From SYFY01 sp031385325 (GTDB taxonomy: Bacteria; Pseudomonadota; Gammaproteobacteria; Pseudomonadales; Azotimanducaceae), in NCBI GenBank assembly GCA_031385325.1, contig JANNBJ010000181.1, forward strand, positions 1 through 64,000: DNA of 64,000 nt, given 5' to 3'. The notes beneath the pieces are model-generated. The model saw only the letters and a list, made by a program, of their open reading frames with translations. It was not told the origin of the DNA and did not search any database. The position numbers and the translations under genes are program-made. Shown in pieces: positions 32,362 through 41,612 of the stretch (positions are counted from its first letter, which is position 1; every line of letters begins with the position of its first letter).

Positions 32362-34395
32362 ATGAACTTGCAGCGCTGGCTATGCGGGCTATTGGTGTTG
32401 GCGATGAGCGGTGTGCACTCATCATGGGCCGGTGATGCGTCATCCGAGTGGTCGGCGCCGGGTGGGGACGAATCGGAAAGGCACTTCAGTGCATTGCAGG
32501 AGATCAATGCGGCTAACGTGTCGGAGTTGAAGCTCGCCTGGCACTTCGACTTACCTGATGGCGTCTCTCTGACCAGCACGCCATTGATGGTGGGGCGCAC
32601 GCTCTACTTCTCAGCGGATCGAGGCATTGTCCACGCCCTGGATGCTACCAGCGGCGCCCATCGGTGGACGTTTGATCCACAGGCCTGGAAACATTCGCCG
32701 CGCGGAATTGCCTTTGGGTTCAATACCAACCGGGGTATTGCCTACTGGCAGGGGCGCATCTATGTCGGCGCTGCCGATGGTCGATTGATTGCACTTGATG
32801 CGGCTACGGGGTCCGTGCAATGGGCTTCCCGGGTGTTTCCGATCGGTGAACATCAGGCCATCAACAGTGCGCCCCGGGCGTTCGATGGCAAAGTGTTCAT
32901 TGGCACCAGTGGTGCAGAGTTTGGTTCTCGCGGTCAGGTTGCTGCATTTGATGCAGTGTCTGGCGATTTGTTATGGCGTTTTTACACGGTGCCTGGCAAT
33001 CCAGCTGACGGGTTTGAAAATGCGGCGATGGCCATGGCCGCGAAAACCTGGCATGGCGACTGGTGGAAGCGTTTTGGTGGTGGCACCGTCTGGCATGGCA
33101 TGGCTTATGACCCGGACCTTGAACTGCTCTATATCGGCGTCGGCAATGGCGACCCGTGGGATCACCAGCTGCGCAGCGAAGGGAAGGGCGACAACCTGTT
33201 CCTCTGCAGCATTGTGGCCTTGAAGGCAGGCACCGGCGAATACGTCTGGCACTACCAGCTCAATCCTGGTGAGCAGTGGGACTACAAAGCCACCGCCGAC
33301 ATGATCCTGGCCGAGATCAAACATCAGGGCACAACGCGCAAGGTACTGATGCAGGCACCGACCAACGGGTTTTTCTACGTCCTCGATCGTGTCACAGGAG
33401 AACTGCTCAGCGCAGAGAAATACGACAAGGTCACCTGGGCGGATCGCATCGACCTGCGTACCGGTCGGCCGGTCGAAGCACCGGGGGTACGGATGAAACC
33501 TGGCGAAAAGACTCTCATCTATCCAAGTCCTTTTGGTGCACACAATTGGCAGGCCACATCGATGCACCCGGGAACCGGGCTCGTCTACATTCCGACCATT
33601 CGGCTTGGCGCGCTGTATTCACGCAATATGGACTTCAAGTTCCGTGACAACTTTTTCACCATTCCCATCGTTACCGAATATGTCAATGACTCGCCTGACG
33701 ACGGTACCGGGGGGCTGGTGGCATGGGATCCGGTAACCCAGTCGGCACGCTGGCGTATTCAGTACGATTCGTTGTGGAACAGCGGTGTGCTGGCCACCGG
33801 CGGAAATCTTGTGTTTCATGCCACGGCGCTGGGTGCTTTCAACGCCTACCAGGCTGAAACCGGTGACAAACTCTGGCAGTTTGACGTGCAACGCGGCGTC
33901 AATGCGGCACCGATGTCGTATGCGGTCGACGGGAAGCAGTTCATCGTTCTGCCCGTTGGCTGGGGTGGCATGGCCAGCTTCGGGCTGGAGGCGTTTCAAC
34001 ATGGCTGGCGGTACAAGGAAGATGTTCGCATGCTGGCTTTTACGCTCGATGGAACAGCGGCGTTGCCACCACCGATTGGTCGTCGCGGACGCTTCAACCC
34101 GGTTGATCTCGGTGATGCAGTCATCGATGCGGCCCAGGCGGCACGGGGGTTTGACCTGTATCACCAGGCATCATGCGCAACCTGTCATGGCGGGAAGGCT
34201 GTATCGACGGGTGCTGCGGGACCAGACCTGCGTGAGTCAGCCATGCTTACCAGCTACCCCGCGTTTCGGGCAGTGGTTGCAGAGGGTGCTTTGCTCCACA
34301 AGAGCATGCCCGTGTTTGATGATTTGTCAGAGACCGAGTTGAAGTCGGTTTTTGAGTATGTTCGGAGTGAGGCGCTGAAAGCGGAAGGCGAATAG
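32362..34395 (+). CDS. Quinohemoprotein alcohol dehydrogenase (PQQ domain plus cytochrome c)
   Basis: A 677-residue periplasmic enzyme. A signal peptide (MNLQRWLCGLLVLAMSGVHS, cut near SSWAG) is followed by an eight-bladed PQQ propeller with repeated tryptophan-docking motifs (ALDATSGAHRWTF, ALDAATGSVQW, AFDAVSGDLLWRF). Expected calcium and active-site residues are seen in GAEFGSRG, VGNGDPWDHQ and GEQWDYKAT; the latter lacks the second Asp of lanthanide enzymes. A C-terminal cytochrome c carries CATCHGG, with a Met ligand probably in HKSMPVF. The vicinal Cys-Cys of most relatives is absent. It oxidises alcohols or aldehydes and passes electrons to its heme. The ATG at 32362 has GGAG ten bases upstream. 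Confidence 0.9.
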   Translation: MNLQRWLCGLLVLAMSGVHSSWAGDASSEWSAPGGDESERHFSALQEINAANVSELKLAWHFDLPDGVSLTSTPLMVGRTLYFSADRGIVHALDATSGAHRWTFDPQAWKHSPRGIAFGFNTNRGIAYWQGRIYVGAADGRLIALDAATGSVQWASRVFPIGEHQAINSAPRAFDGKVFIGTSGAEFGSRGQVAAFDAVSGDLLWRFYTVPGNPADGFENAAMAMAAKTWHGDWWKRFGGGTVWHGMAYDPDLELLYIGVGNGDPWDHQLRSEGKGDNLFLCSIVALKAGTGEYVWHYQLNPGEQWDYKATADMILAEIKHQGTTRKVLMQAPTNGFFYVLDRVTGELLSAEKYDKVTWADRIDLRTGRPVEAPGVRMKPGEKTLIYPSPFGAHNWQATSMHPGTGLVYIPTIRLGALYSRNMDFKFRDNFFTIPIVTEYVNDSPDDGTGGLVAWDPVTQSARWRIQYDSLWNSGVLATGGNLVFHATALGAFNAYQAETGDKLWQFDVQRGVNAAPMSYAVDGKQFIVLPVGWGGMASFGLEAFQHGWRYKEDVRMLAFTLDGTAALPPPIGRRGRFNPVDLGDAVIDAAQAARGFDLYHQASCATCHGGKAVSTGAAGPDLRESAMLTSYPAFRAVVAEGALLHKSMPVFDDLSETELKSVFEYVRSEALKAEGE

Positions 34396-34440
34396 GTTGC
34401 GAGGCTGATTGGCAGATCCGGCATTAGCAATCAGGAGATC

Positions 34441-34494
34441 GCTCCCACCATGAGCACGCTGATGCACATGGAGGGAGCGCGGTCGCCGACCGCG
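34441..34494. terminator. Hairpin between the convergent dehydrogenase and gltA genes
   Basis: CGCGGTC-GCC-GACCGCG (34478-34494) is a perfect 7-bp stem, and an outer GCTCCC/GGGAGC pair (34441-34446 with 34473-34478) may enclose more. There is no T run, so stop function is a guess from its position between two converging genes. Confidence 0.4.
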
Positions 34495-34507
34495 ATTCTG
34501 TCGTCAG

Positions 34508-35806
34508 CTATCGTTTGCCGATAGCCACATATTTACGCTGCTTCTGACCCTGATAGAGTTGCCGTGGTCGGCCGATCTTGTAGGACTCGCTGATCATCTC
34601 GTTCCACTGGGATATCCAGCCCGGTGTGCGTCCCGTGGCGAAAATGACCGTGAACATCTCTACCGGGATGCCGATGGCCTTGAGGATGATGCCCGAGTAG
34701 AAGTCGACGTTCGGGTACAGCTTGCGTTCGACGAAGTACGGGTCTTCGAGGGCAATGCGTTCCAGTCGTTGTGCCAGTTTCAACTGTGGGTCGTTGTTGA
34801 CGCCCAACTCTGCGAGTACTTCCCTGCAGGTCTGTTGCATGACCTTGGCGCGGGGGTCGTAGTTCTTGTAGACCCGATGCCCAAAACCCATCAGGCGAAC
34901 ACCGCTGTCCTTGTCCTTGACCTTGCGAACGAACTCGTCGATATGACTCTCATCGCCGATTTCATCCAGCATGTTCAGCACCGCTTCGTTGGCACCTCCG
35001 TGCGCTGGACCCCAGAGCGCTGCAATTCCAGCGGCGATGCATGCAAACGGGTTGGCACCGGTTGAACCGGCCAGGCGCACGGTGGAGGTCGACGCGTTCT
35101 GCTCGTGATCGGCGTGCAGCAGGAAGATCTTGTCCATTGCCCGGGCAAGAGTCGGACTCACTTTGTAGTCTTCACAGGGGGTGGCAAACATCATGTGCAG
35201 GAAGTTTGCGCCGTAGTCGAGGTCGTTGCGTGGATAGATGAAGGGTTGACCCTGTGTGTACTTGTGGCACATCGCAGCAATGGTGGGCATCTTGGCGATG
35301 AGTCGATGGGCGGTGATGCGGCGATGGTCCGGGTTCTCGATGTCGAGACTGTCGTGATAAAACGCGGACAGCGCGCCGACCACACCACACATGATGGCCA
35401 TGGGATGGGCGTCGCGCCGAAAGCCGCGAAAGAAAAACGCCAGTTGTTCGTGCACCATGGTGTGGCGCTTGATGATCTTGACGAAGTCCACGTTCTCCTG
35501 CTGGTTCGGCAGTTCGCCGTTCAGAAGCAGGTAACACAGTTCCAGGTAGTTGCTGCTTTCCGCCAGTTCTTCGATGGGGTAGCCGCGATGCAGCAGAATT
35601 CCCTTGTCACCGTCGATGTAGGTGATGTCCGAGTTGCAGGCGGCAGTGGAGACAAATCCCGGGTCGTACGTGAAGTAGCCGGCAGCACCGAGCTTGGCGA
35701 TGTCGATGACTGGCGTGCCTTCAGATCCCTGGTAGATCGGCAGGTCAATGGTCTGATTTTCGCCATCGATCTGCAGGTGTGCGTATTTGGTCGGCTTGGG
35801 CGCCAT
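34508..35806 (-). CDS. gltA: Citrate synthase (type I)
   Basis: A 432-residue enzyme that condenses acetyl-CoA with oxaloacetate. Catalytic His residues are in LLHADHEQNASTSTVR and LWGPAHGGANEAVL, and the catalytic Asp in the C-terminal PNVDFYSGIILKAIG. GFGHRVYKNYDPRAK is the citrate synthase signature. The length and the NADH-sensitive-type N-terminal extension (DGENQTIDLPIYQGSEGTPV) fit the large type I enzyme of Gram-negatives. The ATG at 35806 has GGAGGA just upstream. It usually lies divergent to sdhCDAB; here a metal-resistance cassette lies between. Confidence 0.97.
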   Translation of the reverse strand: MAPKPTKYAHLQIDGENQTIDLPIYQGSEGTPVIDIAKLGAAGYFTYDPGFVSTAACNSDITYIDGDKGILLHRGYPIEELAESSNYLELCYLLLNGELPNQQENVDFVKIIKRHTMVHEQLAFFFRGFRRDAHPMAIMCGVVGALSAFYHDSLDIENPDHRRITAHRLIAKMPTIAAMCHKYTQGQPFIYPRNDLDYGANFLHMMFATPCEDYKVSPTLARAMDKIFLLHADHEQNASTSTVRLAGSTGANPFACIAAGIAALWGPAHGGANEAVLNMLDEIGDESHIDEFVRKVKDKDSGVRLMGFGHRVYKNYDPRAKVMQQTCREVLAELGVNNDPQLKLAQRLERIALEDPYFVERKLYPNVDFYSGIILKAIGIPVEMFTVIFATGRTPGWISQWNEMISESYKIGRPRQLYQGQKQRKYVAIGKR

Positions 35807-35922
35807 GCTTCCTCCGCTTGAATTTCTTGTAGTCCGTCCCCCGGCTCTGCGGCCGGATAGCGGCGAGACTATGTGGGGGCGCAGAATCAGTGTCAATTAT
35901 TCCGCGGCGATGATGTTGCCGG

Positions 35923-36378
35923 TCAACGAACCGGCTTTGAGACAATCTGGTCTTGATTGTGCTCCGTCGACAAACAGCTGCTGTGGGTGTGGTCTTTCAA
36001 CACATGGATGATTCGACAATCGGCGACCCGGCCCCGTCGACATTGGCGGACCATTCGTTGAAGTTCGCCACGTAACGATTCAAGCCTCACGATCTTGGCG
36101 TCGACATCGGCTAGCACATCACTCGCTACGCGATCAACCTGCGCACAAGGCTGATCGGGTTTGTCGGCGAGGTGCAGCAGTTCACGAATGGCGGGAAGTG
36201 GAAAACCAAGTTCGCGAGCGTGGCGAATGAATGCGAGGCGATCAGCGTGCACCAGGGTGTAGCGCCGTTGCCCCCCGTCACTGCGGGAGGGACTTGGCAT
36301 CAACCCCTGCAGTTCATAGAAGCGGATGGTCTGGACGTTGGTCGCGGCACGTTTGGCAAGCACACCGATGCTGAGCAT
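35923..36378 (-). CDS. MerR family heavy-metal regulator
   Basis: A 151-residue regulator. The N-terminal HTH reads IGVLAKRAATNVQTIRFYEL, then SDGGQRRYT, followed by a dimer helix (LADVDAKIVRLESLRGELQR). Three cysteines match the metal site of MerR/ZntR/PbrR proteins: one in QPCAQVD and two in VRQCRRGRVADCRII. A fourth is in the tail (HSSC). It probably senses a divalent metal such as Hg, Pb, Zn or Cd. The start at 36378 follows the family; the frame extends further. A MerR-type promoter lies directly upstream and points to the divergent methyltransferase gene. Confidence 0.88.
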   Translation of the reverse strand: MLSIGVLAKRAATNVQTIRFYELQGLMPSPSRSDGGQRRYTLVHADRLAFIRHARELGFPLPAIRELLHLADKPDQPCAQVDRVASDVLADVDAKIVRLESLRGELQRMVRQCRRGRVADCRIIHVLKDHTHSSCLSTEHNQDQIVSKPVR

Positions 36379-36394
36379 GTTCTGAAAAAGTCCC

Positions 36395-36425
36395 TTGAAG
36401 CTATAGTAACTATAGCAATTATGGT
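36395..36425 (+). promoter_or_regulatory. MerR-type promoter with 19-base spacer and operator palindrome
   Basis: A -35-like TTGAAG (36395-36400) and a -10-like TATGGT (36420-36425) are 19 bases apart, too long for normal sigma-70 but right for MerR-activated promoters. The palindrome GCTATAGTAACTATAGC (36400-36416) sits in the spacer, where MerR proteins bind and twist the DNA. It faces the methyltransferase gene starting at 36484. Confidence 0.75.
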
Positions 36426-36483
36426 CATCGTCGTCGGCCAAAACGGCATTCGGAACTGGAATCACCTACAAGGGGGATAGACG

Positions 36484-37092
36484 ATGGACATCGATTGGCT
36501 GAACTCAGCCCTTACACCATTAGTGTTCGGCGCCGGGTTTGTTCTGATTTCCGCTGTGCGGAGCTACTTTTTGTGGCGCACAGCGGGGATCGCCGCCTAC
36601 GTAATCGATCACGACGATCCTCTGCACCGGTACTTGGGTCAGGTGTTCGCCGCAGTCGTTGCGGGGTATTTGCTGTATTTCGGAGCGGGCGCGGTCTGGC
36701 CATCATTTGTGGACCTTGCAGGTCAGCCTGATTGGGCTATGGAGTCGGCGCCACGTTACGTCAGTGTTGTCCTAATGATGGTGGCGACGATCTGGACCAG
36801 CTACGCGCAGATCCACATGGGCCGTTCCTGGCGCATCGGCATACCTACAGGTGAAGTGCCGAAACTGCGCATGAGCGGACCATTTTCTGTTTCGCGAAAC
36901 CCCATTTTCCTCGGCATGCTGGTTTTTGTGGTTGGCATGACGCTGTGGTCGCCAAGCGTCGTGTCGGTCAGCTTGTTGGTCGCCACGACCATTGCCATCG
37001 AAGTCCAGATCCGTTGCGAGGAAGCTTTCCTTGAGCGCACCCTCGGAAGTGAGTATCGGGCCTATTGTTTGCGCGTGCGTCGTTGGCTCTGA
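36484..37092 (+). CDS. Isoprenylcysteine carboxyl methyltransferase (ICMT)-like membrane protein
   Basis: A 202-residue membrane protein with several hydrophobic segments (about 10-30, 55-72, 90-108, 140-165). The C-terminal half has SGPFSVSRNPIFLGMLVFVV, then EVQIRCEEAFLERTLGSEY, the pattern of ICMT/PEMT methyltransferases. The substrate in bacteria is not known. Similar genes often lie next to metal efflux operons under MerR control, as here, suggesting a role in metal tolerance. A GGGGG ribosome-like site precedes the ATG, and the MerR-type promoter is 60 bases upstream. Confidence 0.82.
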   Translation: MDIDWLNSALTPLVFGAGFVLISAVRSYFLWRTAGIAAYVIDHDDPLHRYLGQVFAAVVAGYLLYFGAGAVWPSFVDLAGQPDWAMESAPRYVSVVLMMVATIWTSYAQIHMGRSWRIGIPTGEVPKLRMSGPFSVSRNPIFLGMLVFVVGMTLWSPSVVSVSLLVATTIAIEVQIRCEEAFLERTLGSEYRAYCLRVRRWL

Positions 37093-37141
37093 CTAGCCCA
37101 AGTTGATCCCCGTGACTGGCAATCAGGATGGACTGGACCGG

Positions 37142-40100
37142 TCAGGGTTGACCGAGCGTCGTGCCACGTCGATTCAGCATCAGGTACAGCACCGGCAAGA
37201 CGATCAGTGTGAGCAACGTCGACGAGAGGATGCCGCCGATCACAACGGTGGCCAGAGGCCGCTGCACTTCTGCACCGATCCCGACGTTGAAAGCCATCGG
37301 TAGAAACCCGAGTGCGGCGACTGCCGCCGTCATCAATACCGGCCTCAATCGCCCAACGGCGCCATGGATGATCGCCTCATCAAGCGGCAAACCGTCGGCA
37401 CGAAGCCTGCGGATGAAGGAAATCATCACCAGGCCGTTCAGCACCGCGACCCCTGACAAGGCGATGAAGCCAACACCAGCAGAGATCGACAGCGGCAGGT
37501 CGCGCAGGGCCAGGAAAAATATTCCGCCAGTCAGGGCCAGCGGGATACCTGTAAAGATGATCGTCGCGTCCCGGGCAGACCCAAACGCCCAGAACAGGAG
37601 TGCAAAAATGATGATCAGGGTCACCGGCACTACCACGGCAAGTCGTGCGGCTGCGGACAACAACTGTTCGAACGTGCCGCCGTAGTCGATCCAGTAACCC
37701 GGTGGCACCTGCACATCGTCATTGATCCGGGCCTGCAGATCGGTCACAAAACTGCCGAGGTCCCGATCGCGCACATTGGCCGTAATGACGACGCGCCGTT
37801 TGCCGTTTTCGCGATTGATCTGGTTTGGCCCCAGTGTGTGCACAAACGTCGACACTTCACGCATGGGTACGTTGGTCGCGCGCGCCGCGGAATTTCCGAA
37901 CGAGCGAGCACTTTCATCCTCTCGACCCACCCTGTCGCTGTGACGCGGCAATGGAACTGGCAGGTCGGCGAGTGCGGCGAGGTCCTGGCGCAACTGTTCT
38001 GGCAGTCGCACGACAATGTCGAAACGACGATCGCCTGCATAGAACTGACCTGCCACTGAGCCGCCCACCGCCGTCGTCAGGGTATCCTGCACGGCAGAAG
38101 GATTCATGCCAAAACGCGCCAGGGCCAGCCGGTCGGGATGTACGGTGAGCAGGGGTAAACCGGTCGACTGTTCGAGCTTGACGTCGGCTGCGCCTGGGAT
38201 TGTTTCCATCACCGCTTCGACCTGCTTGCCCACTTGCTCCAGACTATTGAGATCATCGCCGTACACCTTGACGGCAACGTCTGCTCGCACCCCCGAAATC
38301 AGCTCGTTCATACGCATCAGGATTGGCTGGGTGAATTCGTAGTTATTGCCGGGCATGGTTTCAGCGGCGGCTGCCAACTCCGCGATCAACGTGTTCTTCG
38401 GCTTGTCAGGGTCTGGCCATTGATCGCGCGGCTTCAGCATGACAAAGGTGTCTGCGACTGAAGGTGGCATCGGGTCGGTCGCAATCTCGGCCGTACCCAA
38501 CTTCGAAAACACCCGTTCCACTTCTGGAAACCCGCGCAGCCTGGCCTCCAGCAGGATCTGCATGCCGATGGCCTGTTCCATTGAAGTGCCCGGGATTCGC
38601 AAGGCATGCATGGCGATGTCGCCCTCGTCAAGGCGCGGGATGAATTCGGAACCCAATCGGCTGGTGATCAGACCGCCAATCATGACGATGAGCGCGGTGG
38701 CGCAGACCGTGATCCAGCGATGTCGAAGCGACCACTTGAGGACGGGTTCGTACACCCCTTTCATGACTCGCATTGTTCGGGTGTCCCCGGCGTGGGCGCG
38801 GCCCCGAAGTGCCAGTGCAATCGCTGCCGGGATAAAGGTCAGCGACAACAGCATTGCGCCGGTCATGGCCAAAACGACGGTGATCGCCATGGGATGGAAC
38901 ATCTTTCCCTCGATACCCGTCAGCGCAAAGATCGGCAGATACACCGCACCGATGATGCCAAGCCCGAACAGGCTTGGCCGAATGACTTCCTCTGTCGCCG
39001 ACGCTGCAGTCTCGAGTTGTTCAGCGCGGGTGAGGCTGCGTCCGAGCGTGCCTTGTTCCTCGCCAAAACGGCGCAGACAGTTCTCCATGATGATGACTGC
39101 GCCATCCACGATCAGGCCGAAGTCGAGTGCGCCGAGACTCATGAGGTTGCCGGAAACACCCCCTGCCAACATGCCGGTGAACGTGAACAACATGGACAGT
39201 GGGATGACCGCCGCGGTGATGATCGCTGCGCGCAGATTGCCGAGCATCACAAACAGGACAGCAATGACCAGCAGTGCACCTTCAGTCAGGTTTTTTGAAA
39301 CGGTGTTGATGGTGCGGTCAACCAGCGTGGTGCGGTTGTAGACCGGTGTGGCGGTGACCCCGGCAGGCAGACTTCGGCTTGCCTCTGCAAGCTTCGCCGC
39401 TGCTGCTTCACTGACCTGTCGGCTATTCGCTCCGACCAGCATGAACACCGTACCGAGCACGACCTCCTGCCCGTCTTGAGTGGCGGCGCCGCTACGCAGT
39501 TCAAGCCCCTCACCGACTGATGCAACGTCCCGGATTCGCACTGGAACGCCCTCACGACGATCGATGACGATGTCGCGAATCTCGTCGAGACTGGTCACCT
39601 GGCCAGGAACACGTACCAGTAGTTGCTGGCCATTGCGCTCGATATAACCGGCACCGACATTCTGGTTGTTGGCACCCACGACACGCACGATGTCCTGTAA
39701 CGAGAGGTCAAACGCGACCAGTCGTGCTGGGTCCGGATTGATGTGGATCTGCCGGGCGTAACCACCAATGGTGTTGACATCAGTGACGCCGGGCGTCGTA
39801 CGAAGCTGAGGTCGTATGACCCAGTCCTGGAGGGTTCGCAGATCGGTTGCGGTCCAGGTTGTGCCGTCCGGCTTGCGCGCATCTACGTCGGCTTGCACCG
39901 AGTACATGAAAATCTCGCCCATTCCAGTGGCGATGGGACCGATTGCTGGCTCCAGACCTTCAGGCAGGGAAGAACGGATCTGTTGGAGACGTTCAGCAAC
40001 CTGTTGACGAGCGAAGTACAGGTCAGTCCCGTCGACAAAGACCGTGGTCACCTGGGACAGTCCGTAACGCGAGATCGAACGCGTGTAATCCAGACCGGGG

Positions 40101-40348
40101 AGACCCGCCATGGCGGTCTCGATGGGAAACGTCACGCGCTGTTCCGCTTCAAGCGGCGAGAACCCGGGGGTCTGGGTATTGATCTGCACCTGGACGTTGG
40201 TGATGTCGGGGGTTGCATCGATCGGCAGCTGGAAAAAGCTCCAGAAACCAGTCGTCAGCATGCCGATGGTCAGCGACATCACGAGCCATCGGTGCGCGAT
40301 TGAAAAGTGGACGATCCGGCCCAGCCAGGATGGCCGCTCAGTGGTCAT
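37142..40348 (-). CDS. czcA: CzcA-type heavy-metal efflux RND transporter
   Basis: A 1068-residue inner-membrane proton antiporter. It starts with a cytoplasmic end and first helix (RWLVMSLTIGMLTTGFWSFF), then PIDATPDITNVQVQINTQTPG, as in heavy-metal RND pumps. The conserved proton-relay helix reads ALDFGLIVDGAVIIMEN, the divalent-cation (Czc/Cnr-like) rather than the copper/silver (Cus) form. Periplasmic and channel parts are present with GPNQINRENGKRRVVITANV. An insertion (about PRHSDRVGREDESARSFG) lies just before that. Its start overlaps the adaptor gene end by 11 bases. Confidence 0.93.
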   Translation of the reverse strand: MTTERPSWLGRIVHFSIAHRWLVMSLTIGMLTTGFWSFFQLPIDATPDITNVQVQINTQTPGFSPLEAEQRVTFPIETAMAGLPGLDYTRSISRYGLSQVTTVFVDGTDLYFARQQVAERLQQIRSSLPEGLEPAIGPIATGMGEIFMYSVQADVDARKPDGTTWTATDLRTLQDWVIRPQLRTTPGVTDVNTIGGYARQIHINPDPARLVAFDLSLQDIVRVVGANNQNVGAGYIERNGQQLLVRVPGQVTSLDEIRDIVIDRREGVPVRIRDVASVGEGLELRSGAATQDGQEVVLGTVFMLVGANSRQVSEAAAAKLAEASRSLPAGVTATPVYNRTTLVDRTINTVSKNLTEGALLVIAVLFVMLGNLRAAIITAAVIPLSMLFTFTGMLAGGVSGNLMSLGALDFGLIVDGAVIIMENCLRRFGEEQGTLGRSLTRAEQLETAASATEEVIRPSLFGLGIIGAVYLPIFALTGIEGKMFHPMAITVVLAMTGAMLLSLTFIPAAIALALRGRAHAGDTRTMRVMKGVYEPVLKWSLRHRWITVCATALIVMIGGLITSRLGSEFIPRLDEGDIAMHALRIPGTSMEQAIGMQILLEARLRGFPEVERVFSKLGTAEIATDPMPPSVADTFVMLKPRDQWPDPDKPKNTLIAELAAAAETMPGNNYEFTQPILMRMNELISGVRADVAVKVYGDDLNSLEQVGKQVEAVMETIPGAADVKLEQSTGLPLLTVHPDRLALARFGMNPSAVQDTLTTAVGGSVAGQFYAGDRRFDIVVRLPEQLRQDLAALADLPVPLPRHSDRVGREDESARSFGNSAARATNVPMREVSTFVHTLGPNQINRENGKRRVVITANVRDRDLGSFVTDLQARINDDVQVPPGYWIDYGGTFEQLLSAAARLAVVVPVTLIIIFALLFWAFGSARDATIIFTGIPLALTGGIFFLALRDLPLSISAGVGFIALSGVAVLNGLVMISFIRRLRADGLPLDEAIIHGAVGRLRPVLMTAAVAALGFLPMAFNVGIGAEVQRPLATVVIGGILSSTLLTLIVLPVLYLMLNRRGTTLGQP

Positions 40349-41612
40349 GTGTTGCCCCTGACTTTTCGATGTCTGCCTTGACCAGATAACTCTGGGCGAC
40401 CACGACGGCGTCTGCAGGCGTCAGTCCGGCCAACACCTCGACGTGTGTTGCATCCTTCTCGCCGAGTTCGACGGGCCGTACTTCATACGTGTCGCCAACA
40501 CGGATGAACACCACAGTCCAGTCGCGAAACGTTTGCAGCGCGGCTAACGGGACCATCATGGCGACGTTTTTCTGCGCCACCGTGATACGTGCCTTGACGG
40601 CTGCGCCGGGGCGCCAGCCCCCATCCGCATTGTTGAGGATGGCTCGAGCAACCGTACTCTGGCTCGCGGTGGCCATGCCTGGCAGGATACGTTCGACGGT
40701 AGTCTCACTGGTAACACCATCGGCGAGCCGGGTGACGACGACCGCGGCGCCGGCTGTGATGTGTTCGCTGTCGGCGCCAAACAGATGCAGGTCGACCCAC
40801 AGTGTCGTCAGGTCTGCCATCTCAAACAGGACTTCACCTTCTGCGGCAAAGTCACCAATTGTGGTGTGTCGCGCCATGACAACACCGCCCATGCTGGTTA
40901 TGACCGGATAGGTCTTGAGGCTGGTATTGCTGTCGATCTCGGCAAGGACTTCTCCCTTGGTGACCCGGTCCCCCACCTGCGCGTTGACGCGCTTCACCTG
41001 CCCGGCATAACGAGCGGCCAGACGGGTTGTGTTGTCTTCAGCCAGCGTGAGCAAGCCCTGGACTTCATGCTGATCGGCGATGACGCCCGATGCAGCCGTC
41101 CTGACTTCGATACCCGCTTCAATGGCGATGGCTGGATCGATGCGTGTTCGTCCCTCATAACTCTCGTAAGTCCAGCGCAAGGTGGCGCCTTCGATTCTGG
41201 CGACAACCTCCACATCAAAAGAGTGTGGTTCGCCGACGATACTGCTCGCCTGCAGACTGCCATCGCGCTGGGGTTCGAGCACGTGCTGCTCCCTGACGTT
41301 GCCAAGCCGCACCACATTCACGGTGACTTCCCCACGGTCGGGAGGCAGCGACTCGCCGTCCTGATACAGCCATGCCTGATAAGCCGGTGGACGCCCTGAT
41401 TCAGCGATGCCAAGTTCGACGGTAAAGCCTGCCTGTTCCAGCAGCTTGCCTCGATGTGGGCCTCGTGCCGCGGGCTGGTCCGCGGCATGGGCATCAGCGT
41501 CGTGTCCGTGTTCTTCATGCGCATCGCTCCCGCGATCACAGGCACCGACGAGCAGCATCAGCGTCAGCAGAAGAAGTGAGAGTTCCAGAGGACGCGTTGA
41601 ACGTAGTTTCAT
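40338..41612 (-). CDS. czcB: Efflux RND periplasmic adaptor, lipoprotein (CzcB-like)
   Basis: A 424-residue membrane-fusion protein that links the inner-membrane pump to the outer-membrane channel. The N-terminus is a lipoprotein signal, LLLLTLMLLVGAC, followed by a His/Asp-rich stretch (SDAHEEHGHDADAHAAD) likely to bind metal. The barrel-sandwich and lipoyl-like parts read RYAGQVKRVNAQVGDRVTKG and VLAEIDSNTS. I take the ATG at 41612, which overlaps the channel gene's stop as ATGA. The frame is open upstream but inside that gene. Confidence 0.93.
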   Translation of the reverse strand: MKLRSTRPLELSLLLLTLMLLVGACDRGSDAHEEHGHDADAHAADQPAARGPHRGKLLEQAGFTVELGIAESGRPPAYQAWLYQDGESLPPDRGEVTVNVVRLGNVREQHVLEPQRDGSLQASSIVGEPHSFDVEVVARIEGATLRWTYESYEGRTRIDPAIAIEAGIEVRTAASGVIADQHEVQGLLTLAEDNTTRLAARYAGQVKRVNAQVGDRVTKGEVLAEIDSNTSLKTYPVITSMGGVVMARHTTIGDFAAEGEVLFEMADLTTLWVDLHLFGADSEHITAGAAVVVTRLADGVTSETTVERILPGMATASQSTVARAILNNADGGWRPGAAVKARITVAQKNVAMMVPLAALQTFRDWTVVFIRVGDTYEVRPVELGEKDATHVEVLAGLTPADAVVVAQSYLVKADIEKSGATHDH

